From NCBI RefSeq assembly GCF_018785245.1, contig NZ_WQPL01000038.1:1-57594 (forward strand): a stretch of 57,594 nt of DNA, read 5' to 3'. Source of the DNA: Collinsella aerofaciens (GTDB lineage: Bacteria > Actinomycetota > Coriobacteriia > Coriobacteriales > Coriobacteriaceae). Position 1 is the first letter of the stretch, and each line of letters opens with the position of its first letter. Under the pieces are notes generated by a model. The model had not been told where the DNA came from. It was given only the letters and a program-made list of their open reading frames with translations, and searched no databases. Both the position numbers and the translations under genes were made by a program. This document shows, one piece after another, positions 33,298 to 40,809 of this stretch.

Positions 33298-34988
33298 TCG
33301 TACCCGTTAAGTTTACCTACGCCTCGCGCGACCTGTGGTTCGATCCGCAGGATCTGGATATCCTCGAGGCCGATTATGCCATTTGCTCCACCGAGCGCGG
33401 AACCGAGATCGGCCTGGTCACGGCCGATCCCTTTGAGGTGCCGCAAGACGAGATCGGTCAGCCGCTCAAGCCCGTGCTGCGCGTGGCGAGCGACATCGAC
33501 CTGCAGCTTGCTGACGACCTGGCCATCCAGGGCGACGAGGCCATGGTCGACTTCCGCCGCCTGGTCAAGGAGCTCGACCTCGAGATGAAGCCGGTGGGCG
33601 TCGAGTACCTGTTTGGCGGCGAGAAGGCCGTGTTCTACTTTGCGGCCGATGAGCGCGTCGATTTTCGCCAGCTCGTCAAGGACCTGTCCTCGACGCTGCA
33701 CATTCGCGTTGATATGCGCCAGATCGGCGTGCGTGACGAGACCCGCCTGGTGGGCGGCTATGCCCAGTGCGGACAGGAGCTCTGCTGCACGCGCTTTGGC
33801 GGACAGTTTGAGCCCGTCTCGATCCGCATGGCAAAAGAGCAGGACCTGCCGCTCAACTCGTCCAAGATCAGCGGCGTGTGCGGCCGCCTGATGTGCTGCC
33901 TGCGCTACGAGTTCGAGGCGTACAAGGACTTTAAGAGCCGTGCGCCCAAAAAGAAGACGCTCATCGATACGCCGCTTGGCAAGGCGCGTATCCAGGAGTA
34001 TGACACGCCGCGTGAGCAGCTGGTGCTGCGCCTGGAGAACGGCAAAGTCTTTAAGGTCAACCTAGCCGATATGACGTGCTCGGAGGGCTGCAAAAAGAAG
34101 GCTGCCGAGCAGGGCTGCAACTGCCGCCCCGACTGCGTGACGCGCGACGTGCTCGAGCGCATCGAGTCGCCCGAGATGCGCCTGGCGCTCATGGAGCTCG
34201 ATCGCGAGAACGGCGTCGACGTGGGCGATGGCCTGTCGAGTGCCGACCGTCTGGCCGGCACGTCGATGCCCAAGCGCCGTCGTCGCGATGCCGAATCCGA
34301 TGCTCGCGCCGGTCAGGGTCAGGGCGAGGGCCGTGGCCGCGGAAAGGGCCGCGGCAAGGCCGAGGCACCCGAGTCCGAGGAGGCCGCCGGTGCCCGTCGT
34401 CGCCGCAAGCGCGCGGGCTCGGGCGATGCTACCGAGGCTGCAGCCGCGGGCAAGAACGCCTCTCGCGAGCGCGAGGTCCAGCAGCCCCAGCAGCAGAACC
34501 GCGGCGGTGGCATGAACCCCACACGTCGCCGCCGCCGTCATCTGTCGAGCGAGGAGCGCGAGGACGCCTTCCGCGCCGCAGCTGCTCGCGAGGCTGGTGC
34601 CGCTTCCAAGGGTGGTTCGGGTTCCGATACGCCTGCCGACAAGGGTGGCAAGCAACGCAACGATGACGAGCGCGCGCCGCGTCCGCGCCGTCGCCATTCC
34701 TCGGGCGCGCAGCAGAAGCCCTCGGTGCCCTCCGTGGCCGATCAGGTCTCGGAGGGCGAGGTCAAGGTCACGCGCCGTCGTCCCGGAGATGGCGGGGGAG
34801 CGGCTGCCAAGGCTTCGCGTGGCGCCGCTCGCGATGAGCGCGAGCCGCGCGAGGATCGCGGTGGCGAGGGCTCGGCCGACCAGGGCCAAAAGCGCCGTCG
34901 CCGTCGCCGTTCCCGCAAGCCGCGCCAGGATGGTGGCGAGGGTTCGACCCCGTCTTCGTCCGCACCACAACCGCCCGCCGGCGAATAA
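33288..34988 (+). CDS. ricT: RicT/YaaT-family PSP1 protein with long basic tail
   Basis: The N-terminal 310 residues match RicT (YaaT, PSP1 family), part of the Ric complex that aids RNase Y-dependent mRNA processing in Bacillus. The Cys-rich region ELCCTRFGG, CGRLMCCLRYE and the later CKKKAAEQGCNCRPDC are visible iron-sulphur or metal ligands. After residue 325 the protein carries about 240 residues of Arg/Ala/Gly-rich low complexity, including repeats of RRRR and GEGS, that most homologues lack. The tail may bind RNA. It starts inside the end of holB; its stop is followed by the comF promoter. The function here is inferred from the family. Confidence 0.9.
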   Translation: MPLVVPVKFTYASRDLWFDPQDLDILEADYAICSTERGTEIGLVTADPFEVPQDEIGQPLKPVLRVASDIDLQLADDLAIQGDEAMVDFRRLVKELDLEMKPVGVEYLFGGEKAVFYFAADERVDFRQLVKDLSSTLHIRVDMRQIGVRDETRLVGGYAQCGQELCCTRFGGQFEPVSIRMAKEQDLPLNSSKISGVCGRLMCCLRYEFEAYKDFKSRAPKKKTLIDTPLGKARIQEYDTPREQLVLRLENGKVFKVNLADMTCSEGCKKKAAEQGCNCRPDCVTRDVLERIESPEMRLALMELDRENGVDVGDGLSSADRLAGTSMPKRRRRDAESDARAGQGQGEGRGRGKGRGKAEAPESEEAAGARRRRKRAGSGDATEAAAAGKNASREREVQQPQQQNRGGGMNPTRRRRRHLSSEEREDAFRAAAAREAGAASKGGSGSDTPADKGGKQRNDDERAPRPRRRHSSGAQQKPSVPSVADQVSEGEVKVTRRRPGDGGGAAAKASRGAARDEREPREDRGGEGSADQGQKRRRRRRSRKPRQDGGEGSTPSSSAPQPPAGE

Positions 34989-35033
34989 CGCCCGCGAGCG
35001 GATTTAGCCCGCCTTGCCCCGAGCGCATCGGGG

Positions 35034-35090
35034 TATCATAGCGCCGAATCAACAACCCTCCCTGCGACCGAACGTAGGGAGGGTTGTGTC
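35034..35090 (+). promoter_or_regulatory. comF promoter and RBS-sequestering leader hairpin
   Basis: A -10-like TATCAT (35034-35039) would start RNA near 35046. The leader then folds into a perfect 12-bp stem: ACAACCCTCCCT (35052-35063) with AGGGAGGGTTGT (35076-35087). The 3' arm includes the GGGAGGG ribosome site (35077-35083), and the TTG start is at 35091. Translation should need this stem to open. Confidence 0.6.
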
Positions 35091-35897
35091 TTGAAGAGCC
35101 ATCTGAACATATTGAGCCGTCTGCAGGGTGCCGGTGCCCTACCGTTTGCGGACGAATTGCTACCGTTTGCCGAGTGGGCGGCACGCGAGGCGCTTGAGGC
35201 ATTGTCGCCAACACGATGTGCCGGCTGCGAGCGCGCCGGTGCGCTTATTTGCCAAGACTGCCTGGCCGCGCTCACGCTCATCGACCCACGTCATAGCTGT
35301 ACCCGATGCGGCGCCCCGTTTGGGGATTTGCTGTGCACTGAGTGTTCGGTCGAGGGCACGTCCTCGGCAATGGCGGAGGCGCTCGACCGCTGCCTGGCGT
35401 GCGCCGTCTATGCGCATCCGCTGCCGCGCATCATTAAAGCGTACAAGGATGCGGGCGAGCGACGTCTGGCTCCGTATCTGGCGGAGCTGCTCTACGACAC
35501 CGCCCTGCATGCCCAGGTCGTAGCGCCCGATCGCTATGGAGGTGTGCTGTCCGGTGCGGATGCGGTGGTGTTTGTGCCTGCGACGGCGGCAGCGTTTCGG
35601 CGGCGTGGTTTTGATCATATGGAGGCTATTGCGCGCCCATTTTGCGAGCTGTCGGGTGTTCCCCTGCTCGATGCTCTCGTCAAGTACGGGCATGGCGACC
35701 AGCGCGAACTCGGTCGTGAGGAGCGCCGCGAGCGTGCCCAAGGCATGTACGAGACGGTTGAGGACGTGCACGGCCGCCGCTTGCTGCTTATCGATGACGT
35801 TATCACCACGGGCGCGACGATGGCAGCGGCTTCGGCGGAACTCAAGCGCGCCGGCGCCGTAGCGGTCGATGGCCTCGCTATCGCACGCGTTTGGTAG
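35091..35897 (+). CDS. comF: ComF-family phosphoribosyltransferase-like protein
   Basis: ComF proteins are linked to DNA uptake in competence and may act in a nucleotide-related step. This 268-residue protein has the four-Cys zinc finger CAGCERAGALICQDC and CTRCGAP...CTEC, then a phosphoribosyltransferase domain with the PRPP loop LLLIDDVITTGATM. It starts with TTG, with GGGAGGG at 35077-35083 7 nt upstream. The ribosome site is buried in a perfect 12-bp leader hairpin. It follows ricT after 102 nt; no other com genes are in the window. Confidence 0.92.
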   Translation: MKSHLNILSRLQGAGALPFADELLPFAEWAAREALEALSPTRCAGCERAGALICQDCLAALTLIDPRHSCTRCGAPFGDLLCTECSVEGTSSAMAEALDRCLACAVYAHPLPRIIKAYKDAGERRLAPYLAELLYDTALHAQVVAPDRYGGVLSGADAVVFVPATAAAFRRRGFDHMEAIARPFCELSGVPLLDALVKYGHGDQRELGREERRERAQGMYETVEDVHGRRLLLIDDVITTGATMAAASAELKRAGAVAVDGLAIARVW

Positions 35898-35907
35898 GGG
35901 TGGTTTT

Positions 35908-37017
35908 GTGGCAGTGAAGATTGAGCGGCGCAACGAGCCGACAGACGAACAGCTAGCGGCTTCCGTAATCCTAACGGGCGCCTCGGCGCTACGCATGATG
36001 CGCGCCGAACGCCGGCAGATGGGCTACATAAGCTGGAAGGACCTCGATCCCGATGAAGAGCGCCGTGTGCTGCGCACGTCGTCGCCCTCGACCGAGGACA
36101 TCTATCTTCCCGACTTGGTGCGGATTGGGGCCGCAAGCGGCGAGGTGCAAGAAGATCTTTGCTTGCTGGTGGGATCTGCGGCGCAGCGCCGCCGCATGCC
36201 TGGCGTGGGCTGGTCCGTATGCTCCGGGTTGCCCGCCGGCTCGATTCTAGAGGTGGAACCGGGGGTGTACAGTCTATCTCCCGAGGCCCTTTGTGTTGTC
36301 GTCGCCCGCGAGGTCGGCTGTATCCAGGCATTTGCCCTGGCCCAGGAGCTGTGCTCTAAGATTTCGCTGAGTGATCGCGGGAAGTATCTGCCTCCCTACA
36401 CCTCGCCCGTTACGAATAAACTTGCAAAGGACAAGGACCAGCCAGCAGACGTGGGCTACTTTGAGGTTGAGCCGGTGCTGACGCCCGATCGTCTGGCAGA
36501 TTACCTCGCGGTATGCAAGGGGAACGCGGCCAAACAGCTGCAGCGTCTGTGTCCCTATCTTTCGGAAAACCTGCGCTCACCCATGGAGTGCATCATGCTC
36601 GCCCTGTTTTCGCTTCCGTTTTCCTATGGCGGATTTGCCTGTGGTCCCTTTAAGACCGACTACAAGATTGAGTTCGATGACCGCGCGCAGGCAATCTCGG
36701 GGATGCCGCATGCAGTTTGCGATGCGTATCAGGAAGCAGCCCGGTTTGACCTGGAATACAACGGTGAGCTGGGCCATTCCTCCCGGAGGGGACGTATCCA
36801 TGATGAAAAACGCAACACGGGCTTGATTACTATGGGAATCGAGGTCGCGACGGTCAACAACGAAATGCTCCGCGACATGGAAGCGATGGAAGCGCTCGCA
36901 TGGCGCATCCACCAGCGTATGGGTAAGCGATATCAGAATCGCGTAGAGGCTCGTCGAAAGAGGCAAGATGCTCTGCTGAATACGCTCCGAGCGTGCTTTG
37001 GGCTCAAGCCAGCGTAA
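35908..37017 (+). CDS. Orphan protein with nuclease-like C-terminal domain
   Basis: I do not recognise this 369-residue protein with certainty. Its last 100 residues, FDLEYNGELGHSSRRGRIHDEKRNTGLITMGIEVATV with a Glu, His, Asp and Arg in order, resemble the PD-(D/E)XK-like fold of DUF559 and AbiEi-type proteins. The N-terminal 250 residues contain a region (VGYFEVEPVLTPDRLADYLA) with no clear match. GTG 35908 has AGGGG 7 nt upstream. It is a lone gene next to a 219-bp inverted-repeat element, so it may be accessory DNA, but no toxin or partner gene is seen. Confidence 0.55.
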   Translation: MAVKIERRNEPTDEQLAASVILTGASALRMMRAERRQMGYISWKDLDPDEERRVLRTSSPSTEDIYLPDLVRIGAASGEVQEDLCLLVGSAAQRRRMPGVGWSVCSGLPAGSILEVEPGVYSLSPEALCVVVAREVGCIQAFALAQELCSKISLSDRGKYLPPYTSPVTNKLAKDKDQPADVGYFEVEPVLTPDRLADYLAVCKGNAAKQLQRLCPYLSENLRSPMECIMLALFSLPFSYGGFACGPFKTDYKIEFDDRAQAISGMPHAVCDAYQEAARFDLEYNGELGHSSRRGRIHDEKRNTGLITMGIEVATVNNEMLRDMEAMEALAWRIHQRMGKRYQNRVEARRKRQDALLNTLRACFGLKPA

Positions 37018-37051
37018 AACTATGGCTTTATAGGGGGTCTGTTTATATGCT

Positions 37052-37270
37052 CTGTGCAAAAAACGGCAAATATGAGTACTGTTACTAGATTAGTGACAGC
37101 AAAAACAAAGAAACTTGGGCCGAAAATCTGGATTCAGCGAAGAGATAGTAAACGAATGTGGAATATCTTGGCGCCAAGCAGGCTGTGCGGAACTCAAAAA
37201 GGGCTCGTGAGGCGGTAATACGCTGCTACTAAATTGGTGACAGTACTCATATTTGCCGTTTTTTGCACAG
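37052..37270. repeat. 219-bp MITE-like element with 31-bp perfect terminal inverted repeats
   Basis: CTGTGCAAAAAACGGCAAAT (start of 37052-37082) is exactly complementary to 37240-37270 over 31 bp; the match continues imperfectly inward for about 18 more bases (TACTAGATTAGTGACAGC against GCTGCTACTAAATTGGTG). The AT-richer middle has no ORF and contains a CTTGGCGCCAAG palindrome. It begins 35 nt after the nuclease-like gene. Confidence 0.75.
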
Positions 37271-37285
37271 GGCGCCCTGAGACGG

Positions 37286-37332
37286 GTGCCCCGGAGCTCC
37301 CCGTGGGGGAGCTCCGGGCTTCATGGGGGCAC
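37286..37332. repeat. Nested GC hairpin
   Basis: CCCGGAGCTCCCC (37290-37302) pairs perfectly with GGGGAGCTCCGGG (37306-37318) around a 3-nt loop. GTGCCCC (37286-37292) could alternatively pair with GGGGCAC (37326-37332). No T-tract follows. Confidence 0.6.
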
Positions 37333-37390
37333 GAATAGCCCGCTCCGACCTGCGAAATCTGTACTCGCGATGCGAATGACGCCCCTAACC

Positions 37391-37419
37391 TTAAACTTTA
37401 GCTTGAACTTAGCTATAAT
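37391..37419 (+). promoter_or_regulatory. Promoter of the lipoprotein leader or a non-coding RNA
   Basis: A consensus -10 TATAAT (37414-37419) has TTAAAC (37391-37396) 17 nt upstream in an AT-rich stretch. RNA would start near 37426, about 340 nt before the lipoprotein gene. Confidence 0.6.
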
Positions 37420-37750
37420 GCGCTTCGTTCCTACCAGGCTGTGGTTGCGGACGGACGAAATGCCCGTCCTAGTCCAAGACAGACGCGGTCAAAGGGATCC
37501 ACGTAAGCGACCGCGTGCGCGCGGCGCGATCATGGCGCGTCCTAGATGTAAGCCGCACCGTCCGTTCTACTTTCTTTGGGGCAATACCGCCTCGCGGGCG
37601 AGCGGGTCAGTCGTGAAGGTGGCTGCGGCCTCCCGAGCAAACACCCCGGTGCGCAAGTGTGGGGTCAAATACCAGGTCAGCTGGTGGGAACAACCTGATA
37701 TTCCGCGCAACGCACGGATTGTATACGACACAGAAGGCAGGGTAGTGGAC
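37420..37750 (+). ncRNA. Candidate structured RNA or long leader
   Basis: The stretch between the promoter and the lipoprotein gene is open in one frame but uses codons such as GAA, GTA and AGG that neighbours avoid, so it is not convincing as coding. It can fold locally: GGACGG/CCGTCC (37449-37469), ACGCGGTC (37483-37490) with GACCGCGT (37509-37516), ACCCC/GGGGT (37643-37665) and ACCAG/CTGGT (37671-37685). It matches none of the RNA families I could check by eye: it lacks the SRP, RNase P, tmRNA and cobalamin-riboswitch signatures. Confidence 0.4.
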
Positions 37751-37768
37751 ATGGTGAGGGGCAGCTTG

Positions 37769-38776
37769 ATGCACGCGGCTCGGTTAGGTGCTGGGACCGC
37801 AGCGGTCATTGCCGTTTTGGGCCTGAGCGGATGCGCGTTCAACCCGCTGTCTACGTTCACGACTCCCACGATCGACCAGATCGAGTACGAGACCGTCACG
37901 CCGGCGGTGTCGGACGATGCCCTGGTCACTCCCGGGACCCTGACGGTCGCCCTCGATACTTCCGATGCGCCGCAGGCCATGCAGGGCGCCGACGGCGAGC
38001 TCACGGGGTATGCGGTTGACGCCGCCCGCGCCCTCGCAAGCCGCATGGGCCTTAAGGTCGCCTTCGTCGACGCGTCCTCGGCAGGTTCCGCGCTCGGCGA
38101 CAAAAAGGCCGATATCTTTATCGGCGAGATTAACTCCACGGACGGGGACATTAGCTCGCTCGGCACCTGCCTGTACGATGCCACTTCCGTGTTCGGTAAA
38201 ACTAGCGATGGTGGGTCGCTAAGCGTTTCCACCGATACCCTTAACACGTCTACCCTGGGTGTCCAGATGTCCTCGGCCTCGCAGGAGGCGCTTGCCAAGC
38301 AGAGCATTACCGCCAACCAAAAGACCTACTCCAACATCAACGAGTGCTTTGAGGCGCTCGAGTCCGGCGAGGTCGACTATGTGATCTGCGACTCCACGGC
38401 CGGCGGCTACCTTGCACGCCTGATGAGCGAGATCTCCTATGTCGGTGCGCTCGAGGCGCCCTCGACGCTTGGTGTTGCGGGCCTCTCGTCCAATGACAAA
38501 CTGTGCCGTGCCGTGAGCGATGCCCTCGACGGCATCACGGTCGACGGTACGCTCGAGGCAGTCCACTGCGTCTGGTATGGCACGATGCCCTACGACCTCA
38601 CCACTAAGACGGTTTCGGGCGCTAACGTGCAGCCGGGCGACTCTGAGTCCAGTGAGACCACGTCCTCCGGCAGCGAGTCCTCCGATTCCAACAATGAGAC
38701 CGCATCCTCCGAGGACAAATCGTCCAGCCAGGAAGCCACCATCACCGACGACGACATTAACAAACTCAATAGCTAG
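37769..38776 (+). CDS. Solute-binding lipoprotein, SBP family 3 type
   Basis: The 335-residue protein has a lipoprotein signal ending in LGLSGC, then a periplasmic-binding fold with PGTLTVALDTSDAPQAMQGADGELTGYAVDAARALASRMGLKVAFV, the start of family 3 binding proteins for amino acids, and a C-terminal Ser/Glu/Asp tail of about 50 residues. It would deliver an amino acid or similar ligand to an ABC transporter not seen here. The ATG at 37769 has GAGGGG 7 nt upstream; 37751 (MVRGSL) is a possible earlier start. The reading frame is open further upstream to 37253, but codon use there is unlike a gene. Confidence 0.85.
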   Translation: MHAARLGAGTAAVIAVLGLSGCAFNPLSTFTTPTIDQIEYETVTPAVSDDALVTPGTLTVALDTSDAPQAMQGADGELTGYAVDAARALASRMGLKVAFVDASSAGSALGDKKADIFIGEINSTDGDISSLGTCLYDATSVFGKTSDGGSLSVSTDTLNTSTLGVQMSSASQEALAKQSITANQKTYSNINECFEALESGEVDYVICDSTAGGYLARLMSEISYVGALEAPSTLGVAGLSSNDKLCRAVSDALDGITVDGTLEAVHCVWYGTMPYDLTTKTVSGANVQPGDSESSETTSSGSESSDSNNETASSEDKSSSQEATITDDDINKLNS

Positions 38777-38842
38777 TTATTGCTAGGGGTGGTGTCTCCT
38801 ATACGTTGGAAAGGACACCTCTTCACGGTTTCAACACGCACT

Positions 38843-38876
38843 GCCGGACTTCCCCAATAGGAGAGCCCGGCTTTTT
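38843..38876 (+). terminator. Rho-independent terminator after the lipoprotein gene
   Basis: GCCGG (38843-38847) pairs with CCGGC (38867-38871), followed by TTTTTCA. The rest of 38777-39093 holds a GGTGTC/GACACC hairpin (38791-38819) and an 8-bp hairpin CGCACTTT/AAAGTGCG (38949-38972), with no gene. Confidence 0.6.
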
Positions 38877-39093
38877 CATCCCTATAAAACCAGCAGGTCA
38901 AAGCCAATTTTTGGGACCAAATATAAAGCCGCCAGCTCCCTCCTATAGCGCACTTTGCCACAGAAAAGTGCGAGACTTCGGTATGCGGTATCAAGCAATC
39001 GTTATTCGGGTCTTTGGGAATCCGCGTGATTAAATGCACGGCAATGGGTACATAGCCAGTACAGTAAGTCCCCGAGGCAGATTGGAGCCACGT

Positions 39094-39678
39094 ATGGATA
39101 TCAAGGTTTCTGGACGCAAGACGACGGTAACCGATGCTCTGCGTGCGCATGTGGATGAGAAGATCGGCGAGGCGCTCAAGGTTTTCGATATCGAGCCCAT
39201 GACGGTCGACGTTGTACTTCGCTATGAGAAGAACCCCTCGAACCCCAACCCGGCAATCGTCGAGGTTACGGTTCGCGCTCGCGGTTCGGTGATTCGCGTT
39301 GCCGAGCACGGTGCAGATATGTACGCCGCCATCGACCTCTCCGCCGATAAGGTCACCCGCCAGCTGCGCAAGTTCAAGACCAAGGTCGTGGACAACCGCC
39401 AGGGCGGTGCCAGCGCAGCGGATGTCGCACCGGTCGAGCGCGTCGAGGATCTGGCCGACCTGCTGCTGCCCGAGGAGGAGGACGACCTGCTCGTCCGTGA
39501 GAAGGTCATTGATGTCACCCCGATGACTGAGGAGCAGGCGCTGGTGCAGACCGATCTGCTCGGCCACGACTTCTACGTGTTCGAGAACGCGACGACTGGC
39601 CTCATCAATGTGGTGTATCACCGTAAGAATGGTGGATATGGCATCATCAAGCCCCGCATCGAAACACTTGACGAGTAA
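39094..39678 (+). CDS. hpf: Ribosome hibernation promoting factor, long form
   Basis: This protein stabilises ribosomes as 100S dimers in stationary phase. The 194-residue length with an N-terminal S30AE domain (MDIKVSGRKTTVTDALRAHVDEKI) and a C-terminal dimerisation domain ending in VYHRKNGGYGIIKPR marks the long Gram-positive type. ATG 39094 has TTGGAG 6 nt upstream. A gene-free leader of about 300 nt with two hairpins precedes it. Confidence 0.94.
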   Translation: MDIKVSGRKTTVTDALRAHVDEKIGEALKVFDIEPMTVDVVLRYEKNPSNPNPAIVEVTVRARGSVIRVAEHGADMYAAIDLSADKVTRQLRKFKTKVVDNRQGGASAADVAPVERVEDLADLLLPEEEDDLLVREKVIDVTPMTEEQALVQTDLLGHDFYVFENATTGLINVVYHRKNGGYGIIKPRIETLDE

Positions 39679-39757
39679 AATACGTTAACTTGCATGAGTT
39701 AACGGTTGGCGGCCATCCCATGCGGGTGGCCGCCTTTTTACGTAAGGAGTCGCTTTG

Positions 39758-40711
39758 ATGGACAAGGCCGCATCCGCCGGTCATTCGGACCGTTGCCGCA
39801 TCGTCGTCGATACTTGCTGCGACTTTAGCCCCGAGGTCGCCGCGAACCTCGATGTCGATATCCTGGGTTTCCCCTTCATTATCGATGGCGAGGAGCGCAC
39901 GGATGACATCTGGTCGAGCATCACACCCAAGGAGTTCTACGACCGCATGCGCGCCGGCGCTCGCGTGTCTACCTCCGCCGTGTCGCTCGGTCGCTATATC
40001 GAGTTTTTTACCGAGTGCGCCAAAGAGGGTACGCCCACGGTCTACCTGTGCTTTACCTCGGCGCTGTCGTCGAGCTACAACTCCGCGTGCCAGGCGGCAG
40101 ATGCCGTGCGCGCCGAGTATCCCAACTTTGAGCTCTACGTGGTCGACAACGCTCTGCCCTGCGCGACCGGCGCGCTCCTGGCGCTCGAGGCCGTGCGCCA
40201 GCGCTCGGCGGGACTCACCGCCAAGCAGCTGGTCGACTGGGCAAACGAGGCAAAGACCTACGTCCACGGCTACTTTACGCTCGAGAGCTTCGACGCGCTG
40301 GCTGCCGGCGGCCGCATTCCGCCCGCGGCGGCGCAGCTCACGGCAAAGCTCGATGTCAAGCCCGAGCTCTCCTACGACCTTGCCGGCTCGCTGTCGCTGA
40401 TTGGCGTCAACCGCGGCCGCAAGAAGGCGCTCAAGTCCATCCTCAAGTCGTTCCGCGAGAACTACGTGCCCGACCGCACCATGCCCATCGCCATCATGAC
40501 GGCCGATGCCGAAAAGGACGGCGACTGGCTCGAAGCCGCCATCCGCAAGGAGGAAGGCTGCGCCGACGTCACGATCATTCGCGGCTCCGTGGGTCCCACC
40601 ATTGGCTCGCACGTGGGCCCCGGCATGGTGGCCTGCGCGTTTTGGGGCAAGAATCGCGCCGAGAAAGCCTCGCTTTCCGACCGCATCGCGCGTCGCGTGC
40701 GCGGCGAGTAG
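39758..40711 (+). CDS. DegV-family fatty-acid-binding protein
   Basis: DegV proteins bind fatty acids and act with FakA in fatty-acid phosphorylation. This 317-residue protein has the family start RCRIVVDTCCDFSPEV, the DDIWSSITPKEFYDRMR segment, the ligand-contact TSAVSLGRY and the late GSHVGPGMVACAFWG. ATG 39758 with AAGGAG (39744-39749) 8 nt upstream is preferred to TTG 39755. No fakA gene is adjacent. Confidence 0.92.
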   Translation: MDKAASAGHSDRCRIVVDTCCDFSPEVAANLDVDILGFPFIIDGEERTDDIWSSITPKEFYDRMRAGARVSTSAVSLGRYIEFFTECAKEGTPTVYLCFTSALSSSYNSACQAADAVRAEYPNFELYVVDNALPCATGALLALEAVRQRSAGLTAKQLVDWANEAKTYVHGYFTLESFDALAAGGRIPPAAAQLTAKLDVKPELSYDLAGSLSLIGVNRGRKKALKSILKSFRENYVPDRTMPIAIMTADAEKDGDWLEAAIRKEEGCADVTIIRGSVGPTIGSHVGPGMVACAFWGKNRAEKASLSDRIARRVRGE

Positions 40712-40809
40712 GCGGGCGCTGCGGTTGCAAGCGCCCTCAAGCCACGGCCCAAACGCTGGCACTGAGTATTCAACCTGGTAACAACACCCAACCCAAAAGG
40801 AAAGGTTTC

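Noticed and set aside
37660-37700. SRP RNA-like segment (ACCAGGTCAG at 37671-37680)
   Set aside because: Only the 5' side resembles domain IV; the GGAAGGAAGCAGC side is absent.
37253-37768. N-terminal extension of the lipoprotein frame
   Set aside because: It would place the lipoprotein signal in the middle of a protein, crosses the inverted-repeat end and a promoter, and uses codons unlike the neighbours.
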